Shown here piece by piece: positions 42,112-53,125 of a stretch of DNA of 64,000 nucleotides (position 1 is the stretch's first letter; every line of letters begins with the position of its first letter). The position numbers and the translations under genes were made by a program. Source of the stretch: Erinaceus europaeus (lineage: Eukaryota; Chordata; Mammalia; Eulipotyphla; Erinaceidae); the NCBI RefSeq assembly GCF_950295315.1, contig NC_080164.1:10896990-10960989 (forward strand). Direction: 5' to 3'. A model generated the notes under the pieces. That model made no database searches. It was not told where the DNA came from and was given only the letters and a program-made list of their open reading frames with translations.

Positions 42112-44685
42112 TCAACTTCGGCCTGAGAGTGAGATCATCCCATATTCATCCTTCTGTTTCTGACTTATTTCACTCAACATGATTTTTTCAAGGTCCATCC
42201 AAGATCGGCTGAAAACGGTGAAGTCACCATTTTTTATAGCTGAGTAGTATTCCATTGTGTATATATACCACAACTTGCTCAGCCACTCATCTGTTGTTGG
42301 ACACCTGGGTTGCTTCCAGGTTTTGGCTATTACAAATTGTGCTGCCAAGAACATATGTGTACACAGATCTTTTTGGATGGATGTGTTGGGTTCCTTAGGA
42401 TATATCCCCAGGAGGGGAATTGCAGGGTCATAGGGTAGGTCCATTTCTAGCCTTCTGAGAGTTCTCCAGACTGTTCTCCACAGAGGTTGGATCAATTGAC
42501 ATTCCCACCAGCAGTGCAGGAGGGTTCCTTTGACCCCACACCCTCTCCAGCATTTGCTGCTGTTACCTTTTCTGATGTGTGACATTCTCACAGGAGTGAA
42601 GTGATATCTCATTGTTGTCTTGATTTGCATTTCTCTGACAATTAGAGACTTGGAGCATTTTTTCATGTGTTTCTCGGCCTTTTGGATCTCTTCTGTGGTG
42701 AATATTCTGTCCAAGTCCTCCCCCCATTTTTGGATGGGGTTATTTGTTGTCTTGTTGTTGAGTCTGGCAAGCTCTTTATATATGTTGGTTATTAAACTCT
42801 TATCTGATGTATGGCATGTAAAGATCTTCTCCCATTCTGTGAGGGGTCTCTTGATTTGGGTAGTGGTTTCTTTTGCTGTGAAGAAGCTTTTTAATTTGAT
42901 GTAGTCCCATAGGTTTATACTTGCCTTAGTCTTCCTTGAAATTGGATTCGTTTCATTGAAAATGTCTTTAAAATTTATGCGGAAAAAAGTTCTGCCAATA
43001 TTTTCCTCTAAGTATCTGATAGTTTCTGGTCTAACATCCAAGTCCTTGATCCACTTGGAATTTACTTTTGTATTTGGTGAAATACAGTGATTCAGTTTCA
43101 TTCTTCTGCATGTTTCAACCCATTGTTTCCAACACCATTTGTTGAAGAGACTCTGCTTTCCCCATGTAATAGTCTGGGCCCCTTTGTCAAAGATTAGATG
43201 TCCATACGTGTGGGGCCTCATTTCTGGGCTCTCAATTCTATTCCACTGGTCAGTGTGTCTGCTCATGTTCCAGTACCAAGCAGTTTTGATGACAATGGCT
43301 CTATAATACAGTTTGAGATCTGGGAGTGTGATGCCTCCGGTTCTGTTCTTTTTTCTCAAGATTATTTTGGCAATTCTAGGTCTTTTCTGGTTCCAGACAA
43401 ACATTTGTAGCATTTTTTCTATTCTCCTAAAAAATGTGCTTGGGATCTTGATGGGGATAGCATTAAATTTGTAGATGGCTCTTGGTAATATATTCATTTT
43501 GATGATGGTCTTCTCCCTTTTTTGGGTCTTCTCCCTTTTTTGTTTTGTGAGTCTGGCTAAAGGTTTGTCGATTTTGTTTACTCTTTCGAAGAACCAACAT
43601 TTACTTTCATTGATCTTTTGTATGGTTTTCCTATTCTCAATGTTATTTATTTCTGCCCTAACTTTAGTAATTTCTGTCCTTCTGGTTGCTTTAGGATTCC
43701 TTTGTTGTTCTTCTTCTAGGTCTTTGAGATGTGCAATCAGGCTGTTTATTTGTGCCTTTTCTTGTTTCCTAATGTGTGTTTGTATAGCTATGAACTTCCC
43801 TCTTAGGACTGCTTTAGCTGTGTCCCAAATATTTTGATAGCTTGTGTCTTCATTTTCAGTGAACTCTCGAAACATTTTGATTTCTTCCTTGATTTCCTCT
43901 TTGACCCAGAAGTTGTTAAGAAGTGTACTGTTGAGCTTCCACATTTTGGGACTCTTACTAATCTTTTGTTGATTGTTAAGTGTTAGTTTAATTCCACTGT
44001 GGTCTGAGAAGATGCTTGGGATGATTTCAATGCTCTTGAATTGGCTGATGCTGTCTTTGTGGCCTAACATATGGTCTATCCTTGAGAATGACCCATGTGG
44101 ATTTGAGTAAAATGTGTATTCCAGTTTCTTGGGATGGATGACTCTGAAAATGTCCAATAGTTCTAGTTTATCTATCTCTTCATTTAGCTCCCTTATGTCT
44201 TTACTGATTTTCTTCCTGGATGATCTGTCAAGTTGAGATAGTGGGGTGTTGAAGTCCCCTACTATGATTGTGTTACTGTTAATATATTGCTGTAGCTCTT
44301 TCAGTAGAAGTTTGATGTATTTAGATGGCTTCTCATTGGGTGCATAGATATTAATAATTGTTAAGTCCTCTTGATTGACTGATCCTCTGAGCATTAAGTA
44401 GTGTCCATTCCTATCTTTTTTAATCTTATCTATTTTAAAGTCTATCATGTCAGATATGAGAATAGCTGTTCCTGCCTTTTTTTGTGGGCCATTGGCTTGA
44501 ATGATAGTTTTCCATCCTTTCACTTTAAGTCTGTGTTTGTCTTGTTGTGTTAGGTGAGTTTCCTGTAGACAACATATTGTTGGGTTGTGTTTTCTGATCC
44601 ATCTTCCTACTCTGTGTCTTTTAATAGGTGAATTCAGGCCATTGACATTTATTGATATCAAAGAGTGAAGATATTTTAACGCCAT
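42112..44685 (-). pseudogene. L1 ORF2: endonuclease and C-terminus, RT core deleted
   Basis: L1 ORF2 normally encodes an endonuclease, a reverse transcriptase and a C-terminal segment of about 1275 residues. This frame is open but only 857 residues. Residues 1-240 are the endonuclease: N13 and E42 in 'LQETHL', '[10 protein letters not shown]', and 'FSDHSGIKL' are present. After '[13 protein letters not shown]' (about residue 390) the frame jumps to '[19 protein letters not shown]', which lies beyond the polymerase. The Z/RT region with the F-A-D-D active site is absent. The C-terminal CX3CX7HX4C motif, '[18 protein letters not shown]', is intact. The jump stays in frame through a 17-18 bp tandem repeat at 43507-43541. 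The product, if made, could nick DNA but not copy RNA. I call it a pseudogene because a core function is lost, although no stop or frameshift breaks it. Confidence 0.95.
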
Positions 44686-44741
44686 TCTTGTAGAGTTTTA
44701 GAGTGTTTTGATATATGTCCTATTTGTGGTGGTCTGGTTGT

Positions 44742-45716
44742 TTATAGGAGACCTTTCAGAACTTCTTTCAGGGAAGGCTTGGTGATGGTTGCTTCCTTCA
44801 ACTGTTGCTTGTCTGAGAAGGTTTTGATGCTTCCATCTAGTCTGAATGACAATCTAGCAGGATATAGTATTCTTGGCTGAAAGCCTTTCTCATTGAGCAC
44901 TCGATAAATATCTTGCCATTCTCTTCTGGCCTGTAGTGTTTGTATGGAGAAGTCTGCTGCTAATCTTATGGGTTTTCCTTTGTAGGTGACTCTTTGTTTT
45001 TCTCTTGCAGCCTTGAAGATCCTTTCTTTATCCTTATTCCTTTCCATTCTAAGTATGACATGTCTTGGTGTCTTTAGGTCTGGGTTAATTCTGTTTGGGA
45101 CCCTCTGGGCTTCTTGAATCTTTATGTCTTTGGTGTTGTCTAGACTAGAGAAATTTTCAGCTATTATGGCCTGGAGAATGCTTTCTTCCTCTCCTTCTCT
45201 TTCTTCCTCTGGTAAGCCAATAATGTGTATATTGTTTCTTTTGAAGTCATCCCATAGGACTCTGTTGTTGTTTTCAGCATCTCTTAATCTCTTTTTGAGA
45301 TCTCTTACTTCTTTTTTAGTTGTCTCTAATTCATCTTCAATCTTGCTAATTCTGTCTTCAGCCTCATAGATTCTATTCTCTCTTCCCTCTACTGCTTTCT
45401 GGAGTTCATCTATTTTGTTGCCCTGCTCTGATACTGTTTTAGCTTGTTCAGCTAGTTGCCTTCTTAGCTCAGAGATTTCAGCTTTCAGCTCTCTAATAAC
45501 CATGAGATTATTAGAATTTTCTTCCATATTCTCATTTGTTGTTCCTGCAGTTCTGATTACAATTTTTTCAAATTCTTTACTCACTCCTGTTATTATTTCC
45601 TTAGCTAATGTTTGGATGTTGAACTCGTTGTTTTGTGCTTCACCCTCTGGAGGACTCTTAGGTGGACTCTTGTCCTGGTTCGAGTCCCCAATATTTTTTC
45701 TTGTTGTTTTAACCAT
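44742..45716 (-). CDS. L1 ORF1 protein, intact
   Basis: A 324-residue open frame, close to the 338 residues of human ORF1p. This RNA-binding chaperone trimerises and packages L1 RNA in cytoplasmic particles. Residues about 60-155 form a long coiled coil rich in E, K, L and I heptads ('ISELRRQLAEQ', 'KIDELQKAVEGRENRIYEA'). The RRM begins near 'NIHIIGLPEEEREG', and the C-terminal domain contains 'RILYPARLSFRLDGSIKTF', strongly like other mammalian ORF1p. No stops, so it may still be translatable. The start is the first Met, 'MVKTTRKNI', following the 5' UTR. ORF2 begins 56 bp further on. The copy's ORF2 is defective, so any activity would help only other elements. Confidence 0.95.
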   Translation of the reverse strand: MVKTTRKNIGDSNQDKSPPKSPPEGEAQNNEFNIQTLAKEIITGVSKEFEKIVIRTAGTTNENMEENSNNLMVIRELKAEISELRRQLAEQAKTVSEQGNKIDELQKAVEGRENRIYEAEDRISKIEDELETTKKEVRDLKKRLRDAENNNRVLWDDFKRNNIHIIGLPEEEREGEEESILQAIIAENFSSLDNTKDIKIQEAQRVPNRINPDLKTPRHVILRMERNKDKERIFKAAREKQRVTYKGKPIRLAADFSIQTLQARREWQDIYRVLNEKGFQPRILYPARLSFRLDGSIKTFSDKQQLKEATITKPSLKEVLKGLL

Positions 45717-46488
45717 TTTATATATTATGTTATGAGTTCCCTTTATCAGTACTTTTCAAATTATTGATCACTATTGCCTGGATTGACTTGTGTCTAAGTA
45801 ATTTAATTAAAGGGTTTACCGTGGTGGAAGTTAACAGTTTTTTTTCTATCCCTGAGTTGGAGTTCAGTGGTGTAAAAGCCTCTTTTTTTTCTTCCCTGTA
45901 GGCTATGGGTGCCTGAGGGCTTTTAAACTATCAATAGGCTTCTTCGCTTAATCACTGACTCCTGACCAAGAGATAAAGCAGGTTGTGCCAGAGATAATCC
46001 AGTGGTTATGCAAAGAGACTTTCACAGCCCCTCAGCTATGCCAAGGAGGTATAGGTCTTCTCCTGAGTTTCCCGGTTAGATCTCTGTACCCTGGTGTCCC
46101 TCCCTGTTGCTGCTCCAGATTCTGAGGGTAGTAGCAATGGAGACTCAGAGTTGCACTTGGTGAGTCTCTGGGGAGTCCTTTCCTCCCTTCAGCTGTCCCC
46201 TTGTTGTGGAGCAGACTGGAGGTGGTGTCTCCACTGATAAACTGCTGAATGTTAGCAGTCACTTAATCTCTCCTTAGGCCCCTCTCTCCTCTCTGTCACC
46301 AGCCACGTGTGTTTGTACTCACGGGTGATTTACTGGGTTCCTGTGGTCATTCTAGTCCTGTCTTGTTTCAGTCCGGGTGGTGTCCTTTGGTATTCCTAGT
46401 TGATCCGGGAGAGGAGAGGAGAGGAGAGGAAAGGAGAGGAGAGAAAGCGATCTGCTGCTCGTAGCTCTGCCTCCAGAAGTCCCAGACT
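45717..46488 (-). promoter_or_regulatory. L1 5' UTR (presumed internal promoter)
   Basis: 772 bases from the element's 5' end (46488) to ORF1. L1 5' UTRs carry an internal RNA polymerase II promoter; I infer the same here from position. A GGAGA-type purine/pyrimidine repeat lies at 46411-46445. A + strand segment at 45975-46035, 'agataatccagtggttatg' and 'caaagagactttcaca', resembles the head of an S3 SINE in antisense to the L1. Confidence 0.7.
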
Positions 46489-46505
46489 CTCTTCTATTTT
46501 TCTTT

Positions 46506-46686
46506 GACAGGACAGAGAAAGACTGAGATGAAAAGGAGATAGAGAAGGGAAAAGAATGATAGATACCTAAATACCTGCTTCACTGCTCATGAAGCTTTTC
46601 CCTTGCAATTGGGCAGCAAAGATTCGAACCAGGGTCCTTGGACATGATAATTTGTGTACTTAACTGGGTGCACCACTGCCTGTCCC
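46506..46686 (-). mobile_element. S2 SINE 5' part (other half of 41145-41389)
   Basis: 'gacaggacagagaaagactg', 'ctgcttcactgctcatgaag' and head 'gattcgaaccagggtccttg' continue the SINE interrupted by the L1. Confidence 0.88.
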
Positions 46687-46799
46687 CTTCTCTGAAATAA
46701 TTTTATTCTGAGATCATCACATAGTTAAAAGCAACATGCACATAAACTAGAGTTATAATTTGCAAGGTGGTTTCAGGTGTCTGCCCGAGACTGGGTGAT

Positions 46800-47008
46800 G
46801 AGAACTTTAATATCTCTCTCTTTAGTCTTTTTCAAAATTCTGGATAAAGATGGAGAAAATTGAGAGGGGAAGGGGAAATTAAGAGAGATACCTGAAGCAT
46901 TGTTTCACTGCTCATGAAGCTCCCCCCCTAGGTGAGTAGCAGGGGATTTAACCTGGGTCCTTGTGCATAGTAATGTTGTGTGCCCAACCAGATACGCCAC
47001 ACCTGGCC
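46800..47008 (-). mobile_element. SINE (S1/S2)
   Basis: 'gatacctgaagcattgtttc', 'ctcatgaagctcccccc', 'tttaacctgggtccttgtgc' and 'caaccagatacgccacacct' on the minus strand. Confidence 0.85.
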
Positions 47009-47250
47009 CTAAGAACTTTAACATCTCTCCTCCTATATGTTCTTTAATTCTGTCATTTGCCATCCTGAGCTTGGATGGTCTGGAGTTCAGATGCCTTCTC
47101 TGGGAAGCAGAGCGTGAGTCTGAGTACCTGGCAGGTTCCTTTGTGCTCTGGCAGAATGAAGAAACAGGCACAGAACCTGTTTTAGAGAAGGCTTTCCTGT
47201 CTTTCCATCAAGAAACTCAGCGCCCTGGGGTTGGCGTGAAAACCTGCTAG
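47009..47250. other. No gene or clear repeat
   Basis: Single-copy-like. Confidence 0.45.
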
Positions 47251-47254
47251 CAGG

Positions 47255-47342
47255 ACAGGCATCTTGCTATGACTGAGACCCAGCTTCAAGCCCTGGCAGC
47301 ACATGGAAAGTACCAGGGCATCAGGAGAAGCTCCGGATATCT
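47255..47342 (+). mobile_element. Partial S4-like SINE
   Basis: 'ggcatcttgctatgactgag' and 'aagccctggcagcacatgga' resemble an S4 head and B-box. The large L1 begins just after its pyrimidine region. Confidence 0.5.
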
Positions 47343-47358
47343 CCTTCTCTTTCCTTCT

Positions 47359-50300
47359 TTCTTTTTTTAAATTTTTTATTTAAGAAAGGATTAATGAACA
47401 AAAAATAAGGTAGGAGGGGTACAGCTCCACACAATTCCCACCACCCAATCTCCATAACCCACCCCCTCCCATGATAGCTTTCCCATTCTCTAGCCCTCTG
47501 GGACCATGGACCCAGGGTCGTTGAGGGTTGCCGAAGGTAGAAGGTCTGGCTTCTGTAATTGCTTCCCCGCTGAACATGGGCATTGACTGGTTGGTCCATA
47601 CTCCCAGTCTGCCTCTCTCTTTCCCTAGTAAGGTGTGTCTCTGGGGAAGCTGAGCTCCAGGACACATTGGTGAGGTCTTCAATCCAGGGAAGCCTGGGCA
47701 GCATCCTGGTGGCATCTGGAACCTGGTGACTGAAAAGAGAGTTAACATACAAAGCCAAACAATTTGTTGAGCAATCATGGATCCCAAGCTTGGAATAGTG
47801 GAGAGGAAGTGTTAGGGAGGTACTCACTGCAAACTCTAGTGTACTACTGCTTTCAGGTATATATTTTGCAGTAGTTTATGGATAAGTGTGCACATAAGCT
47901 CTCTCTCACAGAAACTGGTGTATATCTAGGTTATGGGACTTTGTTAGAAAGTGAACTACCTGAGATGAAATTAGAGTGTACTATAAAAGGAAAGGTCTCA
48001 CCCGAGTAATGAAGCTGAAGGGTTGTCATTCCACACGTGAAGTCTCTGGACAAAGTCTGAGGTGAAGCATGTTGAGGTGGCAATCATTGCGTTGGTTAGG
48101 TTGTGATCAGCGGATGCAATATTATTTGGTTTGGATTGGGAGATGCATACGGGAAAGTGGGCCCTATCCAAGGGTTCCAGGACTGGGGGAAGTAGAGGCT
48201 CTATGGTGGAAATGTGAGGTTCCTGCTGTCTTAGGGTTCCAAAAGACAATCAATAGTTAATGTTATCATCACATTGTTTGTTAATTGGGTTAACTTTGAA
48301 AAGTCCTTTTGTTAGGGTTTGCTGTACAGTATCCAGTATCTTGTATATAGCTGTGCTATTGGATGCTTCTAATCTACTTGGTCTAGGCTTTGGAGAGAGT
48401 CCGCATATCAAATACACAGCCTATATATTAAAAGGATTCAGTTTGTGTTTTGAGAAACTTTGAGACATACAATTGATTTTCCCCCTGTCATATTAATTAA
48501 CTACGGATTTATATATCTACATTTTGCTAGGAGTGTACATAAACACCATTCCCACCACCAAAGGACTGTGACCCATCCCTCCCGCCCACTCCCACCCCCC
48601 ACTGGCCCAGGAATCTGCATGTCTACCCATCACCACTGGGTTTTTACTTTGGTGCCCTACTTACAATTTGATCAGGTCCTGCTTTTAGTTTCCCTTTCAG
48701 ATCTTCTTAATCAACTTCTGTTGATGATTGGGATCATCCCATACTCATCTTTATCTTTCTGACTTAGCCCACTTAACATAATTCCTTCTAGCTCTGTCCA
48801 AGATGGGTCAGAGAAGGTGGGTTCATTGTTTTTGATAGCTACATAGTATTCCATTGTATATATATACCACAGCTTTCTCAGCCGCTCATCTGTTGTTGGT
48901 CACCTGGGTTGCTTCCAGGTTTTAGCTATTATGAATTGTGCTGCTATGAACATAGGAGTACACACCTCTTTTTGGTTGGGTGTTATGGAGTCCTTGGGGT
49001 ATAAGCCCAGGAGAGGAATTACTGGATCATATGGAAGGTCCATGTCTAGCCTTCTGAGGGTTTTCCAGACTGCTCTCCACAGAGGTTGTATCAATTTACA
49101 TTCCCACCAGCAATGTAAAAGGGTTCCTCTGTCCCCACATCCTCTCCAGCATTTGTTGCTGCTGTCTTTTTTGATGTATGCCATTCTTACAGGAGTGAGG
49201 TGGTATCTTAGTGTTTGTCTTAGTTTGCATTTCTCTGACAATCAGTGACCTAGAGCAGTTTTTCATATGTTTGTTAGCCTTTTGGATCTCCTCTGAGGTG
49301 AATGTTTTGTTCATATCCTCTGCCCATTTCTAGATGGGGTCATTTGCTTTTTTGGTGCTAAGTTTGCTGAGCTCTTTATATATTTTGGTGATTAGTTTCT
49401 TGTCTGATGTCTGGCATGTGAAAATCTTCTCCCATTCTGTGAGGGGTCTCTCTGTTTGTTTAATAGTTTCTTTGGATGTGCAGAAGCTTTTCAATTTGAT
49501 GTAGTCCCATTGGTTTGTTTCTGCTTTAGTCTTCCTTGCAATTGGGTTTGATTTATCAAAGATGTCCTTGAGGTGTATGTGGGAAAGTGTTTTACCAATG
49601 TTTTCCTCTAAGTATTTGATTGTTTCTGATCTGACATCTAGGTCTTTGATCCATTTGGAGTTGATTTTTGTTTCTGGTGAGATAAAGTGGTTCAATTTCA
49701 TTCTTCTGCATGTTACAACCCAGTTTTCCCAGCACCATTTATTGAAGAGAGCCTCCTTTTTCCATTAATCCTTTGGGCCCCCTTATCAAAGATTAGATGC
49801 CCATAGGTGTTAGGATTTACTTCTGGGCTTTCAATTCTGTTCCACTGGTCTGTGTGCCTATTTTTGTTCCAGTACCATGCTGTTTTGATGATGATGGCTT
49901 TATAATATAATTTAAGGTCTGGGAGTGTGATGCCTCCATTTCTGTTTCTTTCCCTTAAGATGGTTTTGGCAATTCTAGGTGTCTTCAGGTTCCAGATAAA
50001 TGATTGTAGTGTTTTTTCTATTCTCTTAAAGAAGCCTGGTGGAACTTTGATGGGTATTGCATTAAATTTGTATATAGCTCTGGGGAGAATATTCATTTTG
50101 ATGATATTTATTCTTCCAATCCATGAGCATGGGATATCTTTCCATTTCTTGGTATCAGTTTCTATTTCCTTGAGTAGCGACTCATAGTTTTCAGTATACA
50201 AGTCTTTCACTTCTTTGGTCAACTTTATTCCTAGGTATTTGATTTTGCTGAAACAGTAAATGGGAGTGATTTCTGGATGTCTTCTTCTTCAGATTTAGTG

Positions 50301-52311
50301 TTTGCATACAGAAATGCCACTGATTTTTGTACATTGATTTTGTAGCCTTATACCTTGCTATATTGCCTAATAACTTCCAGTAGTTTTCTGCTGGATTCTT
50401 TAGGTTTTTTCTATGTATACTATCATATCATCTGCAAATAGTGAGAGCTTGACTTCTTCCCTTCCAATCTGTATTCCTTTGATTTCTTTCTCTTGCCTGA
50501 TTGCTATGGCAAGAACTTCCAATACTATGTTGAAGAGTAACGGTGACAGTGGACAGCCCTGTCTAGTCCCCGATCTGAGGGGGAATGCTTTCAGCTTCTG
50601 TCAATAGAGTATGATGTTGGCTGTAGGTGTGCTATATATAGACTCCACTATCTTGAGGAATTTCCCATTTTTTGTAGAGTTTTGAGCATGAATGGGTGTT
50701 GGATTTTGTCAAAGGCTTTCTCTGCATCTATTGAGATAATCATGTGGTTTTTGGCTTTGCTTTTATTGATGTGGTGAATGACATTGATTGACTTATGGAT
50801 GTTGAACCAGCCTTGCATTCCTGGGATGAATCCCACTTGGTCATGATGAACAATCTTTTTGATATGTTGCTGTATCTGGTTGGCCAAGATCTTGTTTAAT
50901 ATTTTGGCATCTATGGTCATCAGAGATATTGGTCTGTAGTTTTCCTTTTTTGTTCTGTCCCTATCAGCTTTTGGTATCAGAGTGATGTTGGCTTCATAAA
51001 AGGTGGAAGGAAGTATTCCTGTTTCTTCAATCTTATGGAATAGCTTAAGAAGTATGGGTATTAACTGTTTCCTGAAAGTTTTGTAGAATTCGTTTGTGAA
51101 GCCATCTGGTCCAGGACTTTTTTTGTTGGGGAGATTCTTAATGACAGTTTCAATTTCTTTGTCTGTGATTGGTGCATTTAGATTTTGTAGTTCTTCTTGG
51201 TTCAGTTTTGGAAGTGCATATGTTTCTAGGAATTGTTCCATTTCTTCCAGATTCTCTAGCTTGATGGCATATAGTTCTTTATAGAAGTTTCGCAGTATTC
51301 TCTGGATTTCTGTGGTGTCAGTTGTGGTATCTCCTGCATCGTTTACAATTCTATTAATTTGAGTCTTCTCTCTTTTTTGTTTGGTGAGTCTGGCTAGGGG
51401 TTTGTCAATTTTGTTTAATCTTTCAAGGAGCCAACATTTGGCTTCACTGATCTTTTGTATGGTTCTTTTATTTTCGATGTTGTTTATTTCTGCTTGAACT
51501 TTAGTGATTTCTGTCCTTCTGGTTGCTTTAGGGTTCCTTTGTTCCTCTTCCTCTAAGTCCTTGAGGTGTGCAGTAAGGTCGTTCATTTGAGCTTCTTCTT
51601 GGTGTTTAATATGTGATTTTATGGCTATAAGTTTCCCTCTCAGTACTGCTTTAGCTGTGTCCCAAATATTTTGATAGGTTGTGTCTTCATTTTCATTAGT
51701 TTCCAGGAACATTTGAATTTCCTGTTTGAGTGAGTCTCTGACCCAGTGGTTCTTAAGGAGCATATGTTTAGTTTCCAAATTCTGTGCCTTTTCATAATTT
51801 TCCGTTTGTTGTTAAATGTTAGTTTTACTCCACTGTGGTCTGAGAAGATACTTGGGATGATTTCAATGCTCTTGAATTTATTGATGCTGTCTTTGTGCCC
51901 TAACATGTGGTCTATCCTTGAGTATGTGTTATGTGAATTTGAAAAGAAGGTGTATTCCAGTTTTTTGGGGTGGAGGAGTCTGAAAATGTCCAAGAGGTCT
52001 AGTCTGTCGATCTCTTCATTCAGTTCTCTTGTATCTTTATTGGTTCTCTGATTTGTTGATCTGTCTAAGTGTGAGAGTGGAGTATTGAAGTCTCCCACTA
52101 TTATTGTATTACTATTGATGTATTTTTGAAATTCTTTCAGTAGATGCTTAATGTATTTAGATGGTCCCTCGTTGGGTGCATAGATGTTAATAATTGTTAA
52201 GTCTTCTTGGCTGATTGATCCTCTAATCATTATGTAATGTCCTTGCCTATCTTTTATTATTTTATTTAATTTAAAATCTATCGTATCTGAGATGAGAATG
52301 GCTGTTCCTGC
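47359..52311 (-). mobile_element. L1, 4.95 kb, 5' truncated within ORF2
   Basis: A minus-strand L1 with a 16-bp target duplication 'ccttctctttccttct' at 47343-47358 and 52312-52327. It keeps a 1.4-kb 3' UTR (47359 to about 48725) and most of ORF2 but has no 5' UTR or ORF1. It is the best internal reference for the part missing from the 41-46 kb L1. Its 3' UTR lacks the extra module at 29620-30390. Confidence 0.95.
48725..52311 (-). pseudogene. L1 ORF2 (5' truncated, multiply broken)
   Basis: Endonuclease-to-C-terminus sequence in several frames. Open pieces: up to 51640 (endonuclease: '[15 protein letters not shown]', 'IFSDHSGVKLTF'); 51778-50648 (376 codons, RT: '[18 protein letters not shown]', '[18 protein letters not shown]', 'GFIPGM', '[11 protein letters not shown]'); 50222-49713 ('[17 protein letters not shown]'); 49701-49330; and 49241-48900 with '[18 protein letters not shown]'. 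The F-A-D-D active-site codons are still readable at 50427-50438, between open pieces. At least five frameshifts or stops separate the parts. The first endonuclease residues are lost to truncation at 52311. The Met start at 52410 lies in host flank, not in L1. Clearly non-functional. Confidence 0.95.
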
Positions 52312-52327
52312 CCTTCTCTTTCCTTCT

Positions 52328-52815
52328 GTCTGGCCTCTCCATGGGAATAGAGATACCCTCCTGGGATTCATCTCGCTTTGCATGTGCAAGGCCGTGCCTC
52401 TACAAGGCAAATATGCCAGAGTCTTTATGGAAATGACAGGGTTATAAAGAGACTGGCAGTGCCAGCCAAGGTAGGGTGAACAGAAGGTTTACTTTATTAC
52501 ATCTGTGGACACAAACATGGCTATTTATTTTAGTTTTGGGAATGAACGTGCCCGTGTGTGGACTGATGCATACCTCAGTCTGTAGGGAGCACACAGCAAT
52601 AAGAGGATGCGGGTGGCAACACCCATTTACAATTAGGGACGAGGGGCACAGCTCACTGTAATAACTGTCCCCTTGTCTGAGTGAGGGCCTGGGTTTCATC
52701 TCAGCCACCATAATAACGACAGTGATAGTCTTCTGGGGTCTCTCCAGAAAAACAGAAAAATCTAGAAGGAAGGACGCACTGAGCAACAACTTCTGCAGTG
52801 ACTAGTGAACATATT
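52328..52815. other. No gene or clear repeat
   Basis: Single-copy-like sequence right of the L1 target site. The overlapping frames on both strands are not recognised. Confidence 0.5.
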
Positions 52816-52821
52816 TCTTGG

Positions 52822-53125
52822 ATCCAGGTGGTGGTGAATCCGGTTAAGTGAACATAGTGTGAAGCTTAAAGACCTGCACAAGGATTCAGGTTCAAGTCCC
52901 CAATCCCTACCTGCAGGGGAGTCACTTCACAAATGGTGAAGCAGGTCTGCTGGTATCTATCCTTTCTCCCTCTCTATCTCCCCTTCCTCTCTCAATTTCT
53001 TTCTTTTCTAACTAATACTATGGAAAAAATGGCTTTTAGGAGCACTACTAGTGGACTAGTAGTGCCAGGACTGAGCCCCAGTGACAATCCTGGAAGCAAA
53101 AAAAAAAAAAAAAAAAAAAAAAAAC
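52822..53125 (+). mobile_element. S2 SINE with long A tail
   Basis: 'gtggtggtgaatccggttaa', 'acaaggattcaggttcaagt', 'tgcaggggagtcacttcac' and 'actgagccccagtgacaatc' lead to a pure A run (53099-53123). A local palindromic insertion 'cactactagtggactagtag' interrupts the 3' module. Confidence 0.92.

Larger units (their letters stand above)
41407..46488 (-). mobile_element. Complete-ended L1 with ORF2 internal deletion
   Basis: A 5.1-kb LINE-1 on the minus strand flanked by a perfect 17-bp target duplication 'ctcttctatttttcttt' (41390-41406 and 46489-46505) inside an S2 SINE. In sense order: 5' UTR (46488-45717), ORF1 (45716-44742), a 56-bp spacer, ORF2 (44685-42112) and a short 3' UTR with A-rich tail. 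Both ends are present, so it is not 5' truncated. ORF1 is intact and ORF2 open, which suggests a young copy. ORF2 lacks about 1.25 kb compared with the L1 at 47359-52311, removing the reverse transcriptase core, so it cannot move on its own. Confidence 0.96.

Noticed and set aside
52312..52410. Upstream Met extending the 47-52 kb L1 ORF2
   Set aside because: The L1 ends at 52311 as shown by the 16-bp target duplication. The first codons are host flank.
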